Source: Christensenella sp. UBA7862
GTDB taxonomy: Bacteria > Bacillota > Clostridia > Christensenellales > UBA1242
Length of the DNA: 64,000 nucleotides
NCBI GenBank assembly: GCA_002500135.1
Contig: DLSM01000006.1
Coordinates: 62,184-126,183, forward strand
Direction of reading: 5' to 3'
The position numbers and the translations under genes were made by a program. Below are positions 25,072 through 33,623 of the stretch, one piece after another (position 1 is the first letter of the stretch; each line of letters opens with the position of its first letter). The notes under the pieces were generated by a model, which did no database searches, had not been told where the DNA came from, and was given only the letters and a program-made list of their open reading frames with translations.

Positions 25072-26952
25072 TTAAATTTTAAAATAGTTTTTAACACGTT
25101 TAATTTTTCGTGGAGTTCCTTGTGGGTAACGCAAATTTATGTCAAGCCACAAGCCCTTTTCTAGCACGGACTTTTCACGAGTGAAAGCATAAAAAGTTTT
25201 TGCCCCGTGATAGTTGCCCATGCCACTGTTTCCAACGCCGCCAAATGGCAATTTATCTTCGCTTAAGTGCATAATTGTGTCGTTAATGCACCCGCCGCCA
25301 AATGCCACTTGTGACTTAATTTTTGCAATGCAATCTTTGTCTTTTCCAAAGTAGTAAAGTGCAAGCGGTTTATCCATATTTCTAAATTTTTCAATCACTT
25401 CGTCAAGGTCATCAAAGGTCAAAACTGGCATAACTGGTCCAAAAACTTCCTCTTTCATAATTTCGTCATTCCACGAAACATCAATCAAAATTGTTGGCTC
25501 AATAATCTGTCCATGGGTTTTGCCGCCACACTCAATGTTGCCATTTTTTATCAAATTTTGAAGTCTTGTAACGTCACTTTTCTTGGCAATTTTCACAAAA
25601 CTTGTCAAAAATTCGTCTTTTTCAGAGCCTAAGTGGTGTTCATAATAAAACTTCTTGACCCATTTTTTGGCACATTCAACAAACTTGTCTTTAATGTCAC
25701 TATGCACCAAAACATAGTCTGGAGCCACGCAAGTTTGTCCAGCGTTCAAAAATTTTCCCCACACAATTCGCTTGGCACTTAGGTCGATATTTGCGTCTTT
25801 GTCCACAATGCAAGGACTTTTGCCACCCAATTCCAAAATCATTGGTGTAAGATATTTTGCTTGTTTAGCGGCAAGTTCTCGTGCCATTTTTGGCGAGCCG
25901 GTGTAGAAAATAAAATCAAATTTTGTGTCAAAGATACTTTCAATTTCGTCCTCTTTTGTCACCACATAAACATAATCTTCGTCAAAAATACTTAACATTT
26001 TTTTAATGACTTTTGTTATATTTGGGGTATTTCTGGAAGGCTTGATAACCGCAGTATTCCCGCCAGCAAGCGCCCCAATAAGTGGAATTATGGTCAGTTG
26101 AAGAGGATAATTCCAAGGCGAAGCGATTAGCGTTACGCCATATGGGTCATGCAAAACATATCCCTTTGAAGGGAAATTTGCAAACGAAGTATGCACCTTT
26201 TTTGGCTTAACTAGACTTGTAAGGTTTGCAATCATATAATTTATTTCTTTCATCACAAGCCCAAGTTCCGTAAGCACCACATCAAATTCAAGTTTGTTCA
26301 AATCCGCTCTAAACGCCGCACAAATTTGGTCATAATATGCCTTAATTTGAAGCCTAAGTCTTTTCAGTTGCAGCAGGCGAAAGTTCACGTCAAGAGTTTT
26401 GTTTGTTGCGAAAAACGCTCTTTGCCTTGCAACAACTTTTTCAAGTGAAGTCAAATTTTTATTTTCTTCACTTTCGCTCTTCTTGTCATTTTTAGAAGTC
26501 TTTTCTTTATTCTCCTCAGAAACATTCTCGTCTAAAGAGTTGTCTTCGCTATCCAAAGAATTTTGCTCGTTAAGATTTTCAGTTGCATTTTCCTCTAATT
26601 CTTCTTTTGGTTCAAAAACTTCTTCGTTTTCGTTCAAAATTTCTTCATTTGGTTCAGAAATTTCCTCATCTTTAACACTTTTCACTTCGTTTTCAGCGTT
26701 TTCGTTGTTTTCTGCCACAAAATCTGCAGTTTTCACTTCATTTTGGTCGTTTTCTGATTGTGGTTGTTCAATCAAAGTTGCTTCCTCATATGCAAGTGGT
26801 TTTTCAGAAATTATTGGAGTTAAGACTTCTTTCTTCTCGCTCTTTTTTTGCGTTTTTGCCGCTGGTTTCACAGATTTTTTATGCAAGGTGTCTTTTGCTT
26901 TGCCTGCTGCTTGTCCAACTTTAGATTTTGTGTTCTTTTTTGTTTCAGCCAT
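25072..26952 (-). CDS. Aldehyde dehydrogenase with a long disordered N-terminal extension
   Basis: A 626-residue protein. Residues about 170-626 are a complete class-3-type aldehyde dehydrogenase that oxidises aldehydes with NAD(P): SPWNYPLQLT near 290, catalytic Glu in LELGGKSP near 370 and catalytic Cys in NAGQTCVAPDY near 405. Residues 1-45 are Lys/Ala-rich (KSVKPAAKTQKKSEKK) and about 46-168 are almost only E, N, S, D and K, so they should be disordered. The ribosome site (AGGAGGGG) sits before the extended start, and the extension is in frame without a stop, so it appears genuine. Function of the tail is unknown. Confidence 0.85.
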   Translation of the reverse strand: MAETKKNTKSKVGQAAGKAKDTLHKKSVKPAAKTQKKSEKKEVLTPIISEKPLAYEEATLIEQPQSENDQNEVKTADFVAENNENAENEVKSVKDEEISEPNEEILNENEEVFEPKEELEENATENLNEQNSLDSEDNSLDENVSEENKEKTSKNDKKSESEENKNLTSLEKVVARQRAFFATNKTLDVNFRLLQLKRLRLQIKAYYDQICAAFRADLNKLEFDVVLTELGLVMKEINYMIANLTSLVKPKKVHTSFANFPSKGYVLHDPYGVTLIASPWNYPLQLTIIPLIGALAGGNTAVIKPSRNTPNITKVIKKMLSIFDEDYVYVVTKEDEIESIFDTKFDFIFYTGSPKMARELAAKQAKYLTPMILELGGKSPCIVDKDANIDLSAKRIVWGKFLNAGQTCVAPDYVLVHSDIKDKFVECAKKWVKKFYYEHHLGSEKDEFLTSFVKIAKKSDVTRLQNLIKNGNIECGGKTHGQIIEPTILIDVSWNDEIMKEEVFGPVMPVLTFDDLDEVIEKFRNMDKPLALYYFGKDKDCIAKIKSQVAFGGGCINDTIMHLSEDKLPFGGVGNSGMGNYHGAKTFYAFTREKSVLEKGLWLDINLRYPQGTPRKIKRVKNYFKI

Positions 26953-26961
26953 GTTCCCCTC

Positions 26962-28341
26962 CTACTTTTTCTCAAGCGTATAGCCGTCTTTCCCGTCACG
27001 CACGATGTATCCAAGTTTTGAAATTTCGTCACGCAAGCGGTCGCTTTCCGCCCAATTTTTTGCAAGTCGTGCTTGCCACCTTGTTTTTGCAAGTTTGTCA
27101 ATTTCTTGTGGAATTTCCTCTTTTGCTTTTTCCTCGCCGTTTAAGTCTAGTCCCAACGCTTTGTCAAACTTTTGCACTAGGTCAAAAATTTGTGAAGATT
27201 TTGGCTCATTTCTGAGCATTGTCCACAAAACACCTATCGCAAGTGGAAAATTCAAGTCGTCATTTATTGCGTTCAAAAATTGATTGCTGTAACTCTCTAG
27301 TTTTTCATTCTCAATTTTGTTTTCGCCATTTTTGTGGCTTGCAACAAGAGATTTTAAGTTGTTATAGCCCAAGGCACTCGCTTTTAAGGCGTCAAAGGTG
27401 AAGTTCAATTTCTTGCTATAATGCGTGTTCAAACAGAAATATTTGAAATCTAGCGGTTCAAAGCCACGGTCGGATAAGTCTTTTATTGTCCAAACATTGC
27501 CAAGACTTTTGCTCATTTTGCCGCCGTCAACTGCCAAGAATTCGTTGTGCATCCAGAAGTTTACAACCCTATGTCCCGCCAGTGCGTCATTTTGTGCAAT
27601 TTCGTCCTCATGATGGACGGTCTTGTGGTCAATGCCACCAGTGTGAATGTCAAAGTGGTCGCCCAAAATATCACGTCCCATACTCGAACATTCAATGTGC
27701 CACCCAGGGCAACCAACACCCCATGGACTATCCCATTTCATAATGTGATTTTCTGGCACGAACTTCCAAAGTGCAAAGTCAAATGGGTGATGTTTTTCCA
27801 AATTTTCCTCAATTCGAGCGTTGCCCGTTTTGCTTAGGTCCTTTGCACTCAGTTGCCCATAGCCCGAAAATTTCTGCACGTCAAAATATATTCCGTCACT
27901 GGTTCTATAAGTATAACCTTTTGCTTCAAGCCCTTTCACAAACTCAATCATTTGTGGAATGTATTTTGTGGCATATGTGATGTGTTCTGGAATGTCAACG
28001 TTTAAGAGTTTTAAGTCAGCAAAGAACTTATCCGCATAAAATTTTGCAATTTCATAAGGACTTTTTTGCTCTTTTTTTGCCGCAAGTTCCATTTTGTCGT
28101 CACCGTTATCTTCGTCACTGGTCAAATGCCCCACATCAGTCACGTTCATAACGCCCAAAATTTTGTAGCCGTTATATTTGAGCGTGCGTCTTAAAGAGTC
28201 CATAAAAATGTATGCTCTCATGTTGCCGATGTGTTGATAAGAATAGACCGTTGGCCCGCAAGAATACATCTTTACAAGCCCTGGTGTAATTGGCACAAAT
28301 TCTTGTTTTTTGTTTGTTAGTGAATTGAATAATTTAAGCAT
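26962..28341 (-). CDS. cysS: Cysteinyl-tRNA synthetase
   Basis: A 459-residue class I synthetase: Zn-ligand Cys in YSCGPTVYSYQHIGN near residues 27-41 (HIGN is the family's HIGH variant), GWHIECSSM near 204 for the second zinc cluster, and GGKMSKSLGN near 265. Its start overlaps the marR-like gene by eight bases, an unusual operon partner. Confidence 0.95.
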   Translation of the reverse strand: MLKLFNSLTNKKQEFVPITPGLVKMYSCGPTVYSYQHIGNMRAYIFMDSLRRTLKYNGYKILGVMNVTDVGHLTSDEDNGDDKMELAAKKEQKSPYEIAKFYADKFFADLKLLNVDIPEHITYATKYIPQMIEFVKGLEAKGYTYRTSDGIYFDVQKFSGYGQLSAKDLSKTGNARIEENLEKHHPFDFALWKFVPENHIMKWDSPWGVGCPGWHIECSSMGRDILGDHFDIHTGGIDHKTVHHEDEIAQNDALAGHRVVNFWMHNEFLAVDGGKMSKSLGNVWTIKDLSDRGFEPLDFKYFCLNTHYSKKLNFTFDALKASALGYNNLKSLVASHKNGENKIENEKLESYSNQFLNAINDDLNFPLAIGVLWTMLRNEPKSSQIFDLVQKFDKALGLDLNGEEKAKEEIPQEIDKLAKTRWQARLAKNWAESDRLRDEISKLGYIVRDGKDGYTLEKK

Positions 28342-28765
28342 TTTCTTCTCCCTTTGAAGATAAAATTTTGTTTAAAAAGTCCACCGCAGAAATCACATCA
28401 ACGAGGTCGCTTTCAGAAATTTTCCCCAGTGCTTTTTCAAGTGAGGTTAGACACGAGTAAACATATTTTTCCCCGCCTTTTGTAAGCGAATAATATTTCC
28501 CTCGTCTGTCCACCTCATCACTCACTGAACAAATTTTGTTTTCGTCTTCCAGTTCCTTGCAAAACTTGGCAACATTAGATTTCGCCAGCCCCAAAGTTTC
28601 AACGAGTTTAGTTGGTGAAATCTGTTTGTTTTCCAAAATACAAAGCAGAATTTTAAACTTCAACGAAAAAACCTCCCGCTCCAACTTTGAATCGAAATTC
28701 TTGAAAAACATCTGAATATTTTGAGTAAGTCTAACAAAACTTTTGCTTGTTTCAAATGGTAGCAT
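28334..28765 (-). CDS. MarR-family transcriptional regulator
   Basis: A 143-residue winged-helix regulator. The recognition region is SPTKLVETLGLAKSNVAKFCKELEDENKI near residues 52-80, followed by the wing (DRRGKYYSLT). It probably dimerises through its terminal helices. GGAGG sits four bases before the ATG. A nested palindrome over its promoter (28777-28804) suggests autoregulation, which would also affect cysS downstream. The inducing ligand is unknown. Confidence 0.85.
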   Translation of the reverse strand: MLPFETSKSFVRLTQNIQMFFKNFDSKLEREVFSLKFKILLCILENKQISPTKLVETLGLAKSNVAKFCKELEDENKICSVSDEVDRRGKYYSLTKGGEKYVYSCLTSLEKALGKISESDLVDVISAVDFLNKILSSKGEENA

Positions 28766-28776
28766 ATATCCTCCAA

Positions 28777-28804
28777 ACTATCTTATGCATAAGACCACGA
28801 TAGT
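28777..28804 (-). promoter_or_regulatory. Nested palindromic operator at the marR promoter
   Basis: Outer arms ACTATC (28777-28782) and GATAGT (28799-28804) enclose the perfect palindrome CTTATGCATAAG (28782-28793). On the minus strand a candidate promoter TTGAGT, 17 nt, TATCGT overlaps the outer arm. Confidence 0.55.
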
Positions 28805-29082
28805 GATAATCTTATAACAACTCAATTTTAACACTTCTGCCCTAGTCTGTCAATCGTTGCACACCTCTTTGCAAGAAAAAAGCAACATTCGCAAAAATTT
28901 GTTGCATTATCCCCCAAAATGTTGTATATTATGAGTGTAGGGAAATAATGTTGCAAGTGAGAAAACTAAATATTTTCTATAATAAATATAACCCTAGCAT
29001 TTGTATAAAAAAAGTTTGAATGACTTGCAAACTCAACAAAAAACAACTTGCAAATAATCTTGCGAAAAAGCCAAAAAAATAT
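28805..29082 (+). other. Leader and promoter region of tRNA-Ser
   Basis: Holds the tRNA promoter (28902-28930) and a leader of about 145 nt. The leader contains TTGCAAGT (28951-28958) and two copies of its reverse complement ACTTGCAA (29023-29030 and 29046-29053), so two alternative pairings are possible. A 23-codon frame with an AGGG site (ATG at 28948) may or may not be translated. No larger gene was seen. Confidence 0.45.
28902..28930 (+). promoter_or_regulatory. Promoter upstream of tRNA-Ser
   Basis: TTGCAT (28902-28907), 17-nt spacer, TATATT (28925-28930). Confidence 0.5.
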
Positions 29083-29171
29083 GGAGAGGTATCGAAGTGG
29101 TCATAACGGGGCTGACTCGAAATCAGTTAGGGAGCAATCCCACGTGGGTTCGAATCCCACCCTCTCTGCCA
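29083..29171 (+). tRNA. tRNA-Ser (anticodon CGA)
   Basis: An 89-nt class II tRNA: acceptor GGAGAGG with CCTCTCT (terminal G-T pair), anticodon stem GCTGA/TCAGT with loop CTCGAAA (anticodon CGA), long variable arm GGGAGCAATCCC, T arm GTGGGTTCGAATCCCAC, G discriminator and encoded CCA. Reads TCG. Confidence 0.95.
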
Positions 29172-29213
29172 TGTGAAACAGAAAAAGTCCAAACGGACTT
29201 TTTTTTGTTTCAC
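29172..29213 (+). terminator. Terminator after tRNA-Ser
   Basis: TGTGAAACA...AAAAAGTCC pairs with GGACTTTTT...TGTTTCACA, a long two-part stem with an internal T run. Confidence 0.8.
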
Positions 29214-29530
29214 AATGATATTTGCTCTGACGAGCAAGTGATATTGCTTCGCAATGAAATTCTTTTTGAATATATGGTTCTGAGCAAAGCGAGGGTTCAT
29301 ATATTTCATATAATTAGAGAAAGCGAGAGTTCATATATCATCAAAAAGAATAATATTGCAAACGAACACAATAAAGTGTTCAGTTTGCAGTGAAGGTCGA
29401 TTGAGCAAATATCATATCATTGCGAACGAAGTGAGTAATATCATTGCCCATGGGACAATATATCTTCCCTTGGGAAAATGATTGCCCATGGGGGCAATAT
29501 CATTGAGAGCAACAGCGAACAATATCATTT
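29214..29530. repeat. Hairpin-array repeat built on ATATCATT
   Basis: No gene. Outer arms ATGATATTTGCTC (from 29215) and GAGCAAATATCAT (about 29403-29415) close a large inverted structure. Inside are nested hairpins such as TTGCTTCGCAA and AATATATG/CATATATT. Beyond it comes a run of small hairpins (TTGCCCATGGGACAA, TTCCCTTGGGAA, TTGCCCATGGGGGCAA) separated by AATATCATT. The pattern resembles non-coding hairpin modules scattered in gut Firmicute genomes. Confidence 0.6.
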
Positions 29531-29570
29531 ATAACAATTTAGCGAGGGGCGTGATAGCTAAAATAGTTAC

Positions 29571-29603
29571 AAAAAACACCGCACGATTGTGTGGTGTTTT
29601 TAA
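29571..29603. terminator. Terminator of the surface lipoprotein gene
   Basis: AAACACCGCAC and GTGTGGTGTTT form a stem flanked by A and T runs; it can act in both directions. Confidence 0.75.
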
Positions 29604-29618
29604 GAGTTATCCATTCAC

Positions 29619-31031
29619 TTATCCCAAAGTAACTTGTGTAAGTGGATTTTCAGTATTACTTGGTTTATATTCAAATAGTCTTATTGCACTGTTGTCAACA
29701 TTTGTATTGCTGATAAGTTTTGTATTGATAACAGTCATTTGATTTGTAACAGTCATTCCAGCTGTTTTTGCTTCTGTGATGTAAGAAGATTCTTCCACCC
29801 AGTTGTAAACTGCAACTTTTACTCCGCTTGTTGCTGTCACTTTGCTCCAATCTGCAATGTTAAGAAGAAGTTTGTTTGAGCCTGCAGTTTTGTCATAATA
29901 GTAGTTAGATCTGATAACAAGTGCAGCCCCGTCTTTTGGTGCTTCATTTGGTCCAGTTTCGCCAACATTTGCAACAGTTCTAACATCAAAACTTGTCGCA
30001 CTTGCATGAAGTGTGCTTGTGCTATCAACATTGATTTCGCCCATCATTGCATAAATTGCACTTGTGTTGCCTGTAAGAGTTGAGTTGTTTGTAATGTTAA
30101 CAACCATGTATGATGGGACAAACAATGCAGTTTCATTTTCGGAAGTAATTGTGCTGTTGTCAATAGTTACTGTAAGGTTTCCTTCTTGACTTGGTCCCCA
30201 AAGATTATTTCCGCCAACTGATTCACATTTTGTTGTGATTGTGCAGTTAGTAATAGTTGTTTTTGAGTTGTCAAATAAGTCAATCCCACGGAAATCTGAA
30301 GTAATTGTAACATTTGTAAGAGTAAGTTTTGTGGCGTTTTCAGCCATAACTGCTCTGCCTTGCCCCACTCCAGAAAGTCCTTCTTGAACTTTATATTCAA
30401 TTGTTCCATTTTTGATTGTTGCCTCTCCTGAACCAACTCCAATAATGCAATAGTTCTTTCTTGTTGCAGTCTTATCATTATTATTGTCAGCTGCTGTTTG
30501 AAGGTAACTAATTTTCTTTCCATTAAGGTCAATAACAACATTCTTTTTGATGTCAATTTTTCCTGCAACGGAAATATCTTGAGTAAGTTTGATATACCCG
30601 CCATTTGCGACTGCCGAAACAAGAGATGCATCGTCATTTACAAGGAAAGGATATTGTTCTGTGCCTGCGGCTTGAGTTTGTGTTGTGTCTTTGTGGTTGC
30701 AGCGTGTGCATGTTTCTACATAGTAAGAATTTTCATAATCATAGGCAAGATTATAGTCATGGTTTTCTGGGTCAATAGCAATAACAAGGCTTTCTGCAGA
30801 AACCTCTTCTGTTCCCGCTTCTGTCAAAAAGTCTTTTTCGCAAAGTGTGCAATGATAGTGTTCTCTCATGCCAGTTGTGGTGCAAGTTGCAGTTGTCCCT
30901 TCAACTTTTTCCATATTGTGGACGTGTGCTGGAGTATCTTCTCCGCAGCCAGTGAAAAGAACCATGGTGAGTGCAAGCAAGCATACAATTGCTGGAACTA
31001 ACACCTTAAATTTCGACAATAGTTTTTTCAT
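29619..31031 (-). CDS. Surface lipoprotein with CxxC knuckles and a beta-helix-like body
   Basis: A 470-residue exported lipoprotein. A basic start and hydrophobic segment end in lipobox FTGC near residue 29. Next come two Cys/His units, HYHCTLCEKDF near 60 and ETCTRCNHKD near 107, of the kind seen in repeat-rich Firmicute surface proteins. Residues about 125-400 hold many short N/T/I-rich strand repeats (TITNCTITT, TVTIDNSTITS, NITNNSTLTG) expected for a right-handed beta-helix. No catalytic signature of a polysaccharide lyase is evident, so binding or adhesion is likelier. AAGGAG precedes the ATG. Confidence 0.75.
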   Translation of the reverse strand: MKKLLSKFKVLVPAIVCLLALTMVLFTGCGEDTPAHVHNMEKVEGTTATCTTTGMREHYHCTLCEKDFLTEAGTEEVSAESLVIAIDPENHDYNLAYDYENSYYVETCTRCNHKDTTQTQAAGTEQYPFLVNDDASLVSAVANGGYIKLTQDISVAGKIDIKKNVVIDLNGKKISYLQTAADNNNDKTATRKNYCIIGVGSGEATIKNGTIEYKVQEGLSGVGQGRAVMAENATKLTLTNVTITSDFRGIDLFDNSKTTITNCTITTKCESVGGNNLWGPSQEGNLTVTIDNSTITSENETALFVPSYMVVNITNNSTLTGNTSAIYAMMGEINVDSTSTLHASATSFDVRTVANVGETGPNEAPKDGAALVIRSNYYYDKTAGSNKLLLNIADWSKVTATSGVKVAVYNWVEESSYITEAKTAGMTVTNQMTVINTKLISNTNVDNSAIRLFEYKPSNTENPLTQVTLG

Positions 31032-31621
31032 ATCAATTCTCCTTTTATAATTTTGGGCAAGTCATAAATTAGTCCTGCTTGCCCACATTAATATTGATAC
31101 ATTGATTATCCTATATAAAAATGCAAAAGTCAAACGAATTTCACCACTTTTTCAGAAAATAAATTCGACAAATTTAGACACCTCATTTTCACTTCAATAT
31201 GTCACTCAAACCCCATTGCAATCCTTCACCTTTGCAAACAGAAAAGTTAAAAACTCGCATAACTCCCAACCAGAGAATCTGCAAAGACTTTCCACGTGCA
31301 ACACTAAGACAAAGCCCGAACGGCTGCCGCTAAATAATATATAGGAATAATATTAGTATGGCATAAGATTATAATATTATACACGCCATGTAAGGGTTTA
31401 AAATTATATTTTATTAAACTCCAAACAACTTATTAACCCTCAACCAACTCATGATAAGAAATTTAAGCCTCCAACTTTGAACACATTTTTACACAAAACC
31501 GAAAAGTTTTTGCTCGCCACAGCAAAAAGTGACTAAAAATGCAAAGTTTTTGCTCGCTGGTGCAAAAAGTGGTTGATTTTTGGACATAAATGTGATATAT
31601 TTATGACATAGGAGAGAAGTC
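31032..31621. other. Long intergenic region with tandem hairpins
   Basis: About 590 bases without a convincing gene; an 80-codon frame at 31102-31344 lacks a ribosome site and has no recognisable product. The right end holds the repeats and promoter described at 31503-31601. The middle is AT-rich and shows nothing else I can name. Confidence 0.5.
31503..31601 (+). promoter_or_regulatory. Repeated hairpins and promoter of the second DUF4143 ATPase
   Basis: The 15-mer AAAGTTTTTGCTCGC occurs at 31503-31517 and 31543-31557, each followed by GCAAAAAGTG so that TTTTTGC and GCAAAAA can pair. The second copy ends just before the -35 (TTGATT 31573-31578), with a 17-nt spacer and TATATT (31596-31601). 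Likely operators. Confidence 0.55.
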
Positions 31622-32830
31622 ATGATAGAAAGAACAACTTATTTGGAAAAACTTAAATATTGGAAAGACGAACAAGTTATAAAGGTTATAACTGGCATAA
31701 GACGTTGCGGCAAATCGACATTGCTCAAGCAATTTCAAGAAAACTTAAAAAGACAAGGCGTTTTGAATGAGCAGATAATTTATCTTAATTTTGAGGAGCT
31801 GGATAACGAAAATTTGCTCGACTATAAGTCACTTTATGAATATATAAAATCTCACCTCGTTCCACAAAAAATGAACTATATATTTCTTGACGAAATCCAA
31901 AATGTTTCCCAATATGAAAAGGCAGTTGATAGCCTTTATATAAAAGACAATGTTGACTTATATATCACTGGCTCAAACGCTTATATGTTGTCCAGCGACT
32001 TATCTACACTGCTTTCTGGAAGATATGTTGAAATCTCCATGCTTCCACTTTCTTTTGCCGAATATTATGAAATAAACAAAAAAGATTCAAAGGAAGACTC
32101 TTTCAGTGACTATATGAAATTTGGCGGGCTGCCATACATTGCCACAATGAACAGAACGGACGACAAGGTTGACACCTATCTTGAAGGAATTTATAACACC
32201 GTCATTGTGAAAGACGTTGAGGAACGTCAAAAAAGAACGCAAAGCAAAAAAGTTGTTGACACTGCCCTCTTGCAGTCAATTTCAAAATATCTTATGGATG
32301 TGGTTGGCAACCCAATAAGCATAAACGGCATTGCAAATTATCTCTGTTCAAACAACAGGAAAGTTTCAAGCCACACAGTAAACGACTATGTTGACATGCT
32401 GACAGAAGCCTTTGTGTTTTATAAGGCAGAAAGGTTTGATATAAAGGGCAAAGAACTTTTGAAAACCAATGCAAAATATTATGCAGTTGACACTGGAATT
32501 CGCAATCACTTAATCTCGAAAAAAGAATTTGACTTAGGCTTTGTGCTTGAGAACATTGTATATCTTGAACTTTTGCGTAGAGGATACAAAGTCTGCATAG
32601 GCAAAGTTGGAACAAAAGAAGTTGACTTTGTTGCTCAAAAGAATGATTATAAGGAATATATCCAAGTTTCACTTAACCTCTCAAGCGAAGAAACATTTAA
32701 TAGAGAAGTTTCATCATTAAGAGAAATAAAAGACAATTTTGACAAGACAATTCTCACTCTTGACAAATTCACTGTTGGCAATTATGACGGAATAATCGTC
32801 AAAAATGTTATTGATTGGCTTTTAAATTAA
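31622..32830 (+). CDS. AAA ATPase with DUF4143 domain (second of two)
   Basis: A 402-residue paralogue of the protein at 12401-13621, with an independent promoter. Walker A ITGIRRCGKST near residue 22 and Walker B YIFLDEIQN near 86. In the C-terminal half KEVDFVAQKNDYKEYIQVS keeps the D and Q/K spacing of the nuclease-like segment. The two copies differ at most positions, so this is not a recent duplication. AGGAGAG precedes the ATG. Role unsettled for the family; usually an accessory gene. Confidence 0.88.
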   Translation: MIERTTYLEKLKYWKDEQVIKVITGIRRCGKSTLLKQFQENLKRQGVLNEQIIYLNFEELDNENLLDYKSLYEYIKSHLVPQKMNYIFLDEIQNVSQYEKAVDSLYIKDNVDLYITGSNAYMLSSDLSTLLSGRYVEISMLPLSFAEYYEINKKDSKEDSFSDYMKFGGLPYIATMNRTDDKVDTYLEGIYNTVIVKDVEERQKRTQSKKVVDTALLQSISKYLMDVVGNPISINGIANYLCSNNRKVSSHTVNDYVDMLTEAFVFYKAERFDIKGKELLKTNAKYYAVDTGIRNHLISKKEFDLGFVLENIVYLELLRRGYKVCIGKVGTKEVDFVAQKNDYKEYIQVSLNLSSEETFNREVSSLREIKDNFDKTILTLDKFTVGNYDGIIVKNVIDWLLN

Positions 32831-32861
32831 CACATTTCACAAACTTTGCATATATAAGGCT

Positions 32862-33314
32862 ATGTTAAATTCGAGTGAAATTTTAAAATATGTTGCTTAT
32901 ACTTTTCCGCAAGCGAAGGCGGAGATTTCGGGGCGAAACAACGAAAAGGGCGTTGCGAAGTTTTATGATACGCCATTTGGGACAGTGGTCGAGGTGGAAA
33001 TGTCGGGACTTCCAGACACAAAGACTGGCTTTTTTGGCATGCATATTCACAGCGAGGGTGTTTGCGAGGGAGATTTTTCGTCAGCGGGGTCACATTTTGG
33101 GACGGGCGAACACCCACTTCACACGGGTGATTTGCCACCACTCATGTCCTCACACGGCAATGCCTATATGATAACCTTAACCCCACGCTTTGCAACAAGG
33201 GACATAGTGGGGCGGTCTATCATAATTCACGATTCGCCAGACGATTTTACAACTCAGCCCGCTGGCAACTCGGGCAAACGCATTGCTTGTGGCATAATTG
33301 AACAAGGGATATAA
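32862..33314 (+). CDS. sodC: Cu/Zn superoxide dismutase, cytosolic form
   Basis: A 150-residue enzyme that converts superoxide to peroxide and oxygen. All ligands are visible: copper His61, His63, His78 and His123; zinc His78, His84, His87 and Asp90 (HTGDLPP); active-site Arg140 and the Cys68-Cys143 pair that forms the intrachain disulfide. The ending GNSGKRIACGII is diagnostic. Unlike most bacterial Cu/Zn SODs it has no signal peptide, so it should stay in the cytosol unless an upstream start is used. The ribosome site (AAGG) is weak. Confidence 0.87.
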   Translation: MLNSSEILKYVAYTFPQAKAEISGRNNEKGVAKFYDTPFGTVVEVEMSGLPDTKTGFFGMHIHSEGVCEGDFSSAGSHFGTGEHPLHTGDLPPLMSSHGNAYMITLTPRFATRDIVGRSIIIHDSPDDFTTQPAGNSGKRIACGIIEQGI

Positions 33315-33331
33315 ACTTATCCCTTTTTTCA
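33304..33331 (+). terminator. Terminator of sodC
   Basis: AAGGGATA and TATCCCTT pair over the stop codon, followed by a T run. Confidence 0.8.
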
Positions 33332-33590
33332 TTTTTTAAACTTTATAAATATGTTATATTTTATACTTTTAGCATTATAAGCGTAATTTTGCATTTATAA
33401 TGAATTTGTTTTATGAAAGACTTAAAGACAAATAATATTACAAACTATCCACAAGTTAAACAAATAACTTTTTGGCTTGCTGTAAGCGTTGTAAATATAA
33501 TATTTTAAAATAACCATCACTACATAAAATCACAAAAGATGTCAGATAATCTTTCTTTTCCGCAATATGAGCGGAATATGGCGAATATAG
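33332..33590. other. Gene-free AT-rich stretch
   Basis: No gene seen between the sodC terminator and the fibre gene. GCATTATAAGCG at about 33373 recurs at about 47521 in another gene-free stretch. A one-mismatch DnaA box (CTATCCACA) lies near 33446. Confidence 0.4.
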
Positions 33591-33622
33591 TTATCCACAA
33601 AATGCAAACAAAATGTGGACAA
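33591..33622. repeat. Inverted pair of DnaA boxes
   Basis: TTATCCACA (33591-33599) and TGTGGACAA (33614-33622, one mismatch from perfect symmetry) sit next to the stop of the fibre gene. Confidence 0.65.
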
Positions 33623-33623
33623 C

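Noticed and set aside
29097..29393. A 98-codon plus-strand frame over tRNA-Ser and the hairpin array
   Set aside because: It overlaps the tRNA and its terminator, lacks a ribosome site and gives a sequence without any protein-like composition.
31102..31344. An 80-codon plus-strand frame in the long gap
   Set aside because: No ribosome binding site, no recognisable motif, and composition like non-coding DNA.
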